Below the pieces are notes generated by a model, which saw nothing but the letters and a program-made list of their open reading frames with translations, did no database searches and was not told the origin of the DNA. This document shows, piece after piece, positions 34,910 through 64,000 of a stretch of DNA of 64,000 bases (its first letter is position 1; the number at the start of each line of letters is the position of its first letter). A program made the translations under genes and the position numbers. The stretch covers positions 6,392,689 through 6,456,688 of the forward strand of contig NW_004454217.1 in assembly GCF_000283155.1 (NCBI RefSeq), written 5' to 3'. Origin of the DNA: Ceratotherium simum simum (Eukaryota; Chordata; Mammalia; Perissodactyla; Rhinocerotidae).

Positions 34910-36090
34910 ATGAATTGGTCTAAATTTCTTGTGTTGAAATGAAGCCTCCTTTGACTTTTCAGTAGTTTTTTTAATATCAAAGATGTGCCTTCTGAAGATT
35001 ATTATTCAGTGGTCAAAGTGTAAATATATTTTCTTTGACCATCTTAGATAATCCCTATAGTTCATGTTGTGGTGAAAAGTTAGCAGAAATATATATGTGT
35101 GTGTTTGTGTGCATGTGTGTATAAGTAATAACAGAGTACATTAATTGAAGTATATAACAGTATCTTGAATAATTAAGTTTTTAAAGTTTGTAACTATATA
35201 TAAAATATAATTAGAAACATCTAATTACAGCAAGTCAGGTTTTTAAGAACCAGTTTTTTATAATGACTTAACTTCTGAACTCCCTACCTTAAAATATTTA
35301 AGTAAATTTTTAAGTAAAATATTTAAATTTTAAGTAAAATATTTAAATTAAAAAGCATTTAAAATAAATTTTGTCTTGATTTCAGTTTATTCGTGGATTT
35401 TTTTTTAGTAGTTGGAAAAAAGCTGTGGTAGTTCCCAACTGTGTTAGAAACAGTTGTCAAGTGTGGTTCTTTTACATGGTAAGACTGGGAGCTGTTTCTA
35501 ACACACAGTCACTAGCACAGATTTGCCTAAGTTTCCAGTCTGATCTGTGGCTATGGGGTAAGTAATGTGGAATATGTATGGTATTGGGGGGAGGGGGAGT
35601 TCTGTAAATTAAATTCCATAAACTACCCTTTAACTTTTGCTTAGTCTATAACCTAAAGTGTACAGACTTTAAACCCCAGCCAGTCAATAGTATAGTTTTT
35701 TGTAAATCTTTAAGACATTTATAAAAGTATGTAAAAATTAAGGTATTCTGCTACCCCAGAATGTATAGACTTAGTTCTCTTCTTTTGTTGAAATGAATCC
35801 TAATATAAGTTTTCAATGCTATTTAATATCAAAGATTTCAAAGATAATTTTTCAGGTAATGAAGCATGCTTATTTTCCAGAATCCTTTACTTTTCTCTGT
35901 AGTTACTATTAATAGTGAAGAGTCAAGTATATTTATATAGAACTGGTAGTAAAGTCTAAAAATTATAAAATAAATTTTGATATTATGTATGTGCTTGTAG
36001 CATCCCTTTAAATTTCATGGAACTAACTTTTTATCCTTTAAGAGGATTGATAAGGGTTTAAAAAGGGTGTGTGTGTGTGTGTTTGTATAT
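34910..36090. other. Intron 1, AT-rich, no named feature
   Basis: It contains a short TG/TA-rich tract near 35088-35122 and three imperfect 'aatatttaagtaaatttt' units near 35294-35350. No gene or RNA is supported. Confidence 0.5.
36065..36086. repeat. (GT)n microsatellite
   Basis: A run of GT dinucleotides beginning 'gggtgtgtgtgtgtgtgtgt'. It is not attached to a SINE. Confidence 0.9.
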
Positions 36091-36092
36091 AC

Positions 36093-36390
36093 AGTCCAAT
36101 TTGGGTAGCCACTAGCCACATGTGGCTATTGAGCACTTGAAATGTGGCTTGTCTAAATTTGAGACATGCTGTGTTAAAAATACTTACTGGTTTCAAAGAT
36201 TTAGTATGAAAAAAAGAATGTAAAATACCTCAATTTTATATTGATTACATGTTGAAATGATAAATTTTAGATATAGTGGATTAAAAATTATATTAAAATT
36301 AATTTCACTGATTTTTTTTTAGTATAGCTACTAGAACATTAAAAATTGCATATATGGATCACATTCTGTTTCTTTTGGACATCTGTGGTC
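36093..36390. mobile_element. hAT-type DNA transposon relic
   Basis: 'agccactagccacatgtggc', 'attgagcacttgaaatgtgg', 'gattacatgttgaaatgata' and the end 'tttcttttggacatctgtgg' follow a common non-autonomous hAT element of about 300 bp. The subfamily is not resolved. Confidence 0.55.
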
Positions 36391-36399
36391 GAGCCATTT

Positions 36400-37890
36400 T
36401 TTCTAATTGAAAATTAAGTTTTCTGTAAGTTAAGTTTTCTGTAAGTTATGATAGAAATTGAACATTTTTGGTGTTAAGAATTATTTTTTATTAGTCTTAG
36501 ATTACAGCTTGACATCCATATGTTGGCATTCTAATATTAGATGCAAAAGTGAAAGCTATAAAGTTAAAATTTTTTTAACAAAATAATATTTTGAGGTCTT
36601 GTTTTTAGACTTTGTTGTTGGAACAAAACTATAACTAATCTTTCATGATTTCTTGGTTCTTATATTGGAGCCAGTTTGGCAGCAACGATGAATTATTCAC
36701 ATTATTGTTTCATTTATTTATTTAATAGATATTTTTTGTTTGCTTTATATGTGCCTAATCTATCTTGGGGAATACTTCTCCATAGTTTCAGAAGGGAACA
36801 AAAAATAATAGATATGCATATAAATGGAGTTCGTGGAGTGGAAGGTAGGAAGAAGTGAAGCAGTTCCTGTCTAGGTTTTTATTTTCTGTAAAGTAGTATG
36901 TAAGGTCATCATAGCCTACCACTAGTGATGGTATCTGGGAAAAAACCCTTGAATTGAGTAAAATTAAAGGGTTCTCCATAGATGAGAATCAACATTTATT
37001 GGTACTGAGCTAAACACTGAGGAAAAATATAAAAGAGGGGCCTTGCCCTCAGAGCTTATAGTTTTATTACGAAAATATGGCATATACCAAAAAAGTAAAT
37101 AACGGAAGGCAGCTATGATATGGTAAAGAATATATGGTATATCTACAGTTCTACAGGAGTTCAGAAGATGAAAAGAACACTAATGGCTAGACGTGTTTTT
37201 TGGGTTTTTTTAAAGCTTTCTTCCTTGCTTCTTTTTATAATAGTAGCCAAGTGATCTTTTCAGAATGACCTCTTTGTAAATACCTTCTGGCACTGTGCCT
37301 GATTTTCAGAACAGTCAGTGATAATTTATTATGAGAACTATATAGAAATTTAGCACAGATTCTTTACCTCAGCATAAATAAGAGTTTAATACAGTTCTTT
37401 TAGAACTGAGCTTTGAGTGCTTTAGAACAGGACAGTATTTACAAAGGGGAAATTGAGGTTACTATATGGCATTACATGATTCAAATCATGTAGCTTCATG
37501 TGTTTCTTTAGTGGGAACTTCAGGTTGCAGCTGAATTAACCATCACTTTTTGTTTCCTGTTATTACCTCTGAATTCCTTACTTTTCAGTCTTTAATATTG
37601 GCTGTGTTGACAGTGAGAAGGAAAGAAGGATGGCGGCGGGGTGGGGTGGGTAGGTGGGTATCTGTAATAATAAGATCTATAGATTTTAAACAGGAGTGGG
37701 AGTGTAATGAGAGAGAGGGTTGTATAGGATAAAAAGTTTGAGAATATACTTCTGAGTGTTGTAGAAATTGACTACTAGCCGCATGATAAACCAAGCTGAT
37801 AGAGGTATCACCCCCACGTGCATACACACTACAAACATGTAGAAATGTAACATAAAACTAAATGTACAGCTAAACTCTAAGGAAGGAAAG
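36400..37890. other. Intron 1, mostly unassigned
   Basis: Near 36985-37130 a diverged L2-like scrap is visible ('tactgagctaaacactgagg', 'gccctcagagcttatag'). Otherwise no supported feature. A G-rich tract lies at 37630-37655. Confidence 0.45.
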
Positions 37891-37899
37891 AAGAGAAAG

Positions 37900-38990
37900 A
37901 AATTCCTAGGTGCCAGAAATGAGAGAAATCAGAGCAGAAAGTGGGAGCTGGTGCTGCTATATAAAATAGCACAGGGACATTTTTTAGTCCTAGATATATG
38001 TCCTAAGGAATCTGGGGTGGAATTTTAGTGCACATATTTGGATTAGGAGATGTGGCCTTGGGCCCTTTCAAAATAGAGCTAGCACTAAGACCCAGGCATG
38101 CTGCCTAGAACCTGAAACAACTTCCCTAATTGTGCACAGATTTTAAAAAGTGCCCAACGATAGAACAATCTAAAAGAATAAAAAATATGTGTGTATAATG
38201 ATGAAAAGGATTAAAAAAAGGAACAGGCTAGTATGAAAAAGAAACAAGAAGACTTGAAAAACCAAATCAACTTTCAGAAATTAAAAATGTAATCATGGAA
38301 ATTGGCTTTAGGTGGGTTAAATAGCAGATTAGACAGATATTCTTCCTTTGGCTGAAAAGGAAAGAAAATCTTAACAATAAATGGTTAAAGAGACCTAAAT
38401 CTAAAATGTAATGACCCAAAAGTAAAAAGTTGAAAATGTAGGGTTGAAAAAATACTAGGATGATATAAAAAAAAAAAAATCAAAGTCTGTTAGGGAAATA
38501 TTATCAGGCAAAAGTAGATTTTTAAGGCAAAAAGCATTATTAAGGATAAAGAGAGCCATTGCATAGTGATGAAAGAAGTAATTCACTAGGAAGAAGTAAT
38601 GATCTTGGATCTGTATGTCCAAATAACATTTTCTCGAAGTATATAAAGCAAAAATGTACATGCTAAAAATAAATGGACTACTTACAGATATGTTTAGAGA
38701 TTTTAGCACATTTACTTCAGAAGCCAATAGATAAATCAGACCACCACTACTACCACCTCAACAAAAATTTAACAACACAGTTAACAAACTTGATCTTTTA
38801 GGTGCATTTACTCTAAAAGATAGACTGTAGATGTTCCTTTCAAGCACACATGAAACGTCTATAGAAATTAACTACATATTAAACTATAAAGGGATGACTT
38901 CACAAAATACCCAGGCATATCACACTGACTATATTTTCTGACTATAGTGCAGTACATAGAAAATTTACTTGGTTTTCCAAATTCATTTGA
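37900..38990 (+). mobile_element. Old L1 relic
   Basis: 'gcagattagacagatattct' corresponds to the L1 ORF1-like 'cagattagacacagc' text. Later 'aggcaaaaagcattattaag', 'atgtccaaataacattttct' and 'aagcacacatgaaacgtcta' follow the endonuclease half of L1 ORF2. It is strongly decayed. Confidence 0.5.
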
Positions 38991-39014
38991 AAGTGATGTT
39001 AATAGAATAATATG

Positions 39015-39200
39015 TAAATGAAATAATAGTAGCTGAAATATTTATTGAATACTTAATATGAGCCAGGCATACTACTGTTTTGCATATGTAATTTTGTTTA
39101 AATCCTTTTAGCAGTCCTATGAGTTATAAGATACCATTATCATCTTTAATAGATGATAAAAATTCAGGCTTAGAAATGTTAATTTGCCCAAGGTCTGCTG
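39015..39200 (-). mobile_element. MIR-like relic, antisense
   Basis: 'atgagccaggcatactactg', 'cagtcctatgagttataag' and 'tttgcccaaggtctgctg' are a diverged reversed MIR. Confidence 0.6.
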
Positions 39201-39236
39201 TTGGAAAAACCTGTTTTTTTAATATTACACTGTTAC

Positions 39237-39533
39237 GGGCCGGCCCCGTGGCTTAGCGGTTAAGTGCGCGTGCTCCGCTACTGGCGGCCTGGGTTCGGAT
39301 CCCAGGCACGCACCGAGGCACCGCTTCTCTGGCCATGCTGAGGCCGTGTCCCACATAGAACAACTAGAAGGATGTGCAGCTATGACGTACAACTATCTAC
39401 TGGGGCTTTGGGGGGAAAAAAAAGGGGGAGGATTGGCAATAGATGTTAGCTCAGAGCCGGTCTTCCTCAGCAAAAAGAGGAGGATTAGCGTGGATGTTAG
39501 CTCAGGGCTGATCTTGCTCATGAAAAAAAAAAA
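39237..39533 (+). mobile_element. ERE-family SINE, long form, 13-bp target duplication
   Basis: Near-consensus copy. The flanks 39224-39236 and 39534-39546 are both 'attacactgttac'. Confidence 0.95.
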
Positions 39534-39549
39534 ATTACACTGTTACATC

Positions 39550-40860
39550 CCCCCCACCTTTTAAAAACACCTTTATTATAAAATATAGAGGTAGAGAAAC
39601 TCATATAAAACAAATATCTAGCTTATTGAATTATTATTAAGGCATTGAATTATTATTAAGGTTGGTATTGTAATACCAACAGGTCAAGGAATAGAACTTT
39701 GCCAGCCTTTGCAGAACCCTTTTATGTGCCTCATTCCACTCATAACCCGCTTTCTTCCCCACAAAAAGTATTTTTATAGTAATTATTTTCTGGCTTTTTT
39801 CTTTATAATTTTAATACTGAAGTGTACGTTCTTAAACAGTATGCTTTAGTTTGATTATTTTTTCCCCACTGTTTTTCCCATGCAATTTATTTGTTGAAGA
39901 AACTGGTATAGTTTGACCTTTTAGAGTTGCTTACAGGTTTGATCACATTCAGATTTGATGTTCTTGGCAAAACTTCGTAGGTGGTGGTGTGTTCTTTCTT
40001 TAGGAGATATATAATGTCTGGTTGTTTTTCTTTTTGTGATATTAGGAACTATTGATACTCAATGGTTAAATCATTAACTCTTCAGAGATTGCAAATTTTT
40101 ATTATTTCTTCTTCCTTTATTGCTGGATTGTTCCCTTCAATCTAATACTTGGTTACCTAGTGGTTCATGTTATGTAAGAGAGGAAGAATAAATGTTTAAT
40201 TATTTCCCATTATTCACCAATTTTCAAAACGATGAGTTGGTTTTCACTAGCATCTTTCAAAGTAACCTTTTTTTTTTTTTAAATATCATATAAACTCATG
40301 GATTTAAATATGTTTCTTTCAGTTCATTTCAGTTATTCTTACTGATTATCAGATTGTCCCATCTTTGGCCAGTGGGATCCTCTTCAAGTTGGCTCCCTGC
40401 CATCATGGAGCTTAATATGCATATATAAGCATATGTATGTATAACCTTAAAACACGTACACATACACTAAACACATTGTTCTGTATCTTTTGGTTTTTAA
40501 TACTTACGTTGGAGATAGTTCCTTATGAGTCTATATACAACTGCTTTATATTTTGTAATGACTACATAGTAGCTATTGTATAGCTATACCATAGTTTAAC
40601 GAATCCTTATTGGTGAACATTTTGATTGTTACCCTGCAGTATTATAAAGAGTACTGCAATGAATATCTTGGTAGATACTGCTTTGCCCATGTATGTGAAT
40701 ATAGCTGCAGAATCAATTCCCAGATACGGAATTGCTAATAACAGCTATTGCCAAATCGCTCTCGTTAGAGCAATTAAGAACTTTTTTTCTCTCAGATTAT
40801 CCTCTGATGATATTAGTATGTGATCTTACTTTTTGATCTTTGATAATTTGCTACATAAAA
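39550..40860 (-). mobile_element. L1-like 3' relic, antisense
   Basis: 'ctgctttatattttgtaatg', 'catagtttaacgaatcctta', 'agtactgcaatgaatatctt' and 'attgccaaatcgctctcg' are typical of an old, reversed LINE 3' region. It appears to resume after the SINE at 40879-41179 ('ttcatgtccttggcccaatt'). Confidence 0.45.
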
Positions 40861-40878
40861 AAATATAAATCTTATTGT

Positions 40879-41179
40879 GGGGCTGGCCCGGTGGCACAGC
40901 GGTTAAGTGGGTGCACTTCGCTTCAGCTGCCTGAGGGTTCGCAGGTTCGGAACCCCGGGCGCCCACTGACACACCGCTTGTCAAGCCATGCTGTGGCGGC
41001 ATCCCATATAAAGTGGAGGAAGATGGGCACAGATGTTAGCCCAAGCCATGCTGTGGCGGCGTCCCATATAAAGTAGAGGAAGAGGGGCACGGATGTTAGC
41101 CCAGGGCCAATCTTCCTTGGCAAAAAGGGGAGGATTGGCATCAGATGTTAGCTCGGGGCTGATCTTCCTCACACACAAA
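40879..41179 (+). mobile_element. ERE-family SINE with an internal 60-bp tandem duplication
   Basis: The head is 'ggctggcccggtggcacagc'. The body segment starting 'aagccatgctgtggcggc' occurs twice in direct tandem, at 40983-41042 and 41043-41102, each exactly 60 bases with a handful of differences, followed by two tail modules. The flanks 'aaatataaatcttattgt' and 'aaatatttatcttattgt' form a target duplication with two mismatches. Confidence 0.95.
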
Positions 41180-42444
41180 AAATATTTATCTTATTGTTTT
41201 TATTAGCATTTGGTTTGTTTTTCCTTAATTCTGAATTGTCTGTTCATGTCCTTGGCCCAATTTTCTATTGAATTGTTGATCTTTTCCATATTGATTTGTA
41301 GGCACTCAGATATGATAAGGAAATTACCTTTTTGTGACATGTGTTGCAAATATTTTTTCCTAATTGTGTTGTTTCTTTTCACTGTGTTTACAGTGTTCAT
41401 TTTCCAAGTAGAATTTGTAAATTTGTATGTATTACTCAAATTTATTAGTTCTTTTTTAAACAATCCAAACTTAGAAAAGTTAGAAGTACAGTACAAAGAA
41501 GTATTTTTTTTCCCGAACCTTCAAGAATAAGTTGCCAACCTGTTGTCCTATTACCTCCTAATACTTTAATGTGTATTTCCTACAAACAAGGACATTCTCC
41601 TAAATAACTATACTACAGCTATTAAGATCAGAAAGTTAACATTGACAAATTGCTGTCTTCTAATCTTCAGACCCCCACCCATTCAAGTTTCACTTATTGT
41701 CGTAATAGCAACTTTTTAACAAAAGGATCCAGTTCAGAATCACACTTGCTTTAGTTGCCATATCTCTTCAATCTCCTTCAATCCCAGCGTCCTTCAGTCT
41801 GGAACGATTCCTCAAACTTTCTTTGACTTTCGTGACTGACAATTTTGAGGATAATTTAAAACAAATTAGAACAAATTCAGGTTTAGCTGATGTTTCCTCA
41901 TAATTAGATTTAGGTTATGCATCTTTGTCAGCAGTATCATAGAAGTAATGCGGTGATCTTGTCGTGCATTAGGTGGCACACAGTTTCAATTTGTCCTATT
42001 AACGATGATGTTCACTTTGATCACTTGATTAAGGCAGTGTCTGATTGGCACTGCTACTATAAAGTTACTCTTTTTCCCTGTCTACTTAATAAGTATTTTG
42101 TGGGGGAGGTACTTTACTTATCCCATTCCTTATCAAACTTGCAATTTATTCATTCATTTGTTTATAGCAGTATGAATTTATGGGTTGCTGTCCGTTCAGT
42201 GGGTTATAATCCCTTTGCTACCTTATGAGTTTTCATGCTCCAACATACTTGTGCTAGTAGGTTATCACTCAGGCTCATCACTCAGGTTGATTTCTGTGTG
42301 CTTTTGTCCATGTACTCATCATTCTCTTGAGCACTTTCTTGTTTCTGCCACAAGCTATTCCAGGCTCATCTTATATTTCCCCTGACCTGGAATCAGCCAT
42401 TGCTCCAAGGAGCCTTTATTCCTTTTATAGAAAATGTTATACAG

Positions 42445-42629
42445 GGCCGGCCCAGTGGCGTAGTGGTTAAGTTCGGCACGCTCCACTTCAGCGGCCCAGG
42501 TTCGTGGGTTCAGATCCCGGGCGCGGACGTACACCACTCATCAAGCCATGCTGTGGCGGGGTCCTACATACAGAAAAATAGAGGCAGATGGGCACAGGTA
42601 GCTCAGGGCCCATCTTCCTCACCAAAAAA

Positions 42630-42669
<40 letters not shown>
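42445..42669 (+). mobile_element. ERE-family SINE with a (TG)n tail
   Basis: Head, 'catgctgtggcggggtccta' body and one tail module, then a (TG)n run at 42632-42667 in place of poly(A). The flanks 42429-42444 'agaaaatgttatacag' and 42670-42685 'agaaaatgttattcag' match at 15 of 16 bases. Confidence 0.95.
42632..42667. repeat. (TG)n microsatellite in SINE tail
   Basis: About 18 TG units lie directly after 'ccaaaaaaaggtg', grown from the 3' tail of the SINE. Confidence 0.95.
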
Positions 42670-42670
<1 letters not shown>

Positions 42671-43581
42671 GAAAATGTTATTCAGAAGCTAAGATCCTAA
42701 TGCTAGTCATGCTCATTGCTATTGGAGTGTCACTGCTTCCAGTCTTTGTCAGTGGCTAGAACTAGGGAATATACACACACATATCCACACGCATTCAAAC
42801 ATTTACTTCTATATTTATTTCTGTATCTGTCTATCTACTAAAAACCATGCTTTCACATTGATACCTCTAATTCCAGTCTAACACCATAGAGTGTATTCTG
42901 GCTTTCTCTTTTTATATTTTAACTCTCTTCTCTGACAGACACTTGACTTCCATTATTCTATTTAATTATTTGATCAATCCCTCTATTGTATGTAACCAGT
43001 CTTCCAGTTCCAGCATACCCTCTCCAGTGCGATGTCTTTCTCTCCCTGCTCTGGCTCTTACTCTCTGTTCCAGGCCACCTTCTCCCCATGCAGACTTCTG
43101 TCTTACGGGAGCTCCAACACCCTATGCCAGACTACCCTCTGCATGCATGCTCTTCTCATTCTACCTGGTATCTGATACCCTATACTGAGTTGTCCCTCTC
43201 CATGGACACCCTCCTCTCCCCGCTTTGACTCTGACACCACTTGCCAGGCTACCCTTCTCACCCTAAAAGGTGAACATCCTCCTTACCTTTTTTTTAAATG
43301 CCTTCCATGTTTTGTGTCATACCTTGAAAGAGCTTCTCCACTTTAACATTGTAAGAAATAATCTTCTTTGTTTTCTCCTAGTGATTCTATTCCTTTTTTT
43401 TTTTTTTGGTATTGGTCTGTTTTGGAATTTATTTCCAAGTAGAAATCCAACATTTCTTTCAGATGGTTATCCAGTTGGCTGGAATTTTATATAAAAGTTG
43501 TATCTCCCCCCTACCTCCCAAAAAAATATATGAAGTTTTTAAAAAGTTTACTGCATCCATAGAGCTTTTTTTAAAAAATAG

Positions 43582-63559
<19,978 letters not shown>

Positions 63560-64000
63560 GTATTGTTGTTAATTTTGCATTAGTAAAAAACCCAGTTTTC
63601 CATTCTTCCATATCTTTAATGATCAGCGACATTGCCAACTAATGTAAATTATTTAATAAATGAGTGAATCTCAGTCTTTTTCCGTATCAGGTCTTGAGGT
63701 GGTTTAGATTAGTGCCTACAGTTAAAGGAGACAAATGTTCACAGAATTTTTCTTTTCCTCTTGTAGCCACCTTGAGTGTACCAGTTGTTAGTAAGGCTTT
63801 TTTAAGGTACAGAATTTGTTTACATCCTCTCTGGACCTTTTATTATTCAGAACAGTGATATGATTATAATAAACTTCAAAGTCAAGTTATAGAACTAGAT
63901 GTGAGAAATTAATTGGTCTGTAAATATATGAAAATATCTGTAGTAAATAAGTATTGCTTTGTACCTGTTTACAGCTGTGTTTGTTGGAGAATGGAATTAG
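63560..64000. other. Intron 18, start, to window end
   Basis: No further exon is seen. T-rich tracts followed by AG near 63690, 63766 and 63972 do not lead into FBXO11-like frames. Confidence 0.6.

Larger units (their letters stand above)
41180..43260. mobile_element. L1-type relic and unassigned sequence
   Basis: 'aaacaaggacattctcctaa', 'ccagttcagaatcacacttg', 'cctggaatcagccattgctc' and 'ctaagatcctaatgctagtc' read as an old LINE 3' region, broken by the SINE at 42445-42669. Open frames at 41917-42228 and 42943-43228 are not supported as genes. Confidence 0.4.

Overview
This is mammalian nuclear DNA from a single vertebrate gene locus. There is no bacterial or viral genome organisation, no operon and no CRISPR array. 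About twenty-five copies of one tRNA-derived SINE are scattered through it. They have a 'GGCCGGCCCCGTGGCTTAGC' type head, a GGTTCGGATCCC B-box and a 'TTAGCTCAGGGCTGATCTTC' type tail. This is the ERE family of odd-toed ungulates, so the source is a perissodactyl. The dominant long subtype, with a doubled tail module, looks to me more like rhinoceros or tapir than horse, but that is inference.

The only functional gene I can support is FBXO11, the substrate-recognition subunit of an SCF ubiquitin ligase, on the + strand. Seventeen consecutive coding exons (numbered 2 to 18 by analogy with mammalian FBXO11) lie between 43616 and 63559. All join in frame with GT-AG introns, giving 1995 coding bases: 664 whole codons plus a split codon at each end. 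They encode the acidic linker, the basic nuclear-type segment, the F-box and most of the right-handed parallel beta-helix. Exon 1 (promoter, start codon, Gln/Pro-rich N-terminus) lies left of the window. The last exons (end of the beta-helix, UBR-type zinc finger, stop codon, 3' UTR) lie right of it.

Positions 1-43615 are the 3' part of the long first intron and are mostly repeats. Positions 5.5-13.8 kb are a nest of insertions. An old L1 is interrupted by an old LTR-like repeat that itself holds an MST-type LTR, then by an MLT1 LTR, then by an ERV-L provirus remnant that was in turn split by a nearly full-length Tigger1 DNA transposon. Positions 13.1-15.2 kb are further L1 relics. A 760-base assembly gap (15715-16474) ends inside a SINE. 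Positions 30.4-34.9 kb are an L2 element interrupted by an L1 with a 5' inversion. MIR, MER5, MER20, MER2 and other hAT/Tigger relics fill other parts.

Positions 43616-49553 hold exons 2-11, closely spaced. A 9.1-kb intron 11 (49554-58676) carries five SINEs and other relics. Exons 12-18 run from 58677 to 63559. SINEs sit in introns 4, 5, 6, 11 and 16; the one in intron 6 fills about three quarters of that small intron.

I found no convincing evidence of an undescribed biological system. The points most worth a second look are the exact 46-residue periodicity of the beta-helix, the tandem (NAGNAG) acceptor of exon 4, the SINE crowding exon 7, and the datable stacking of mobile elements in intron 1.
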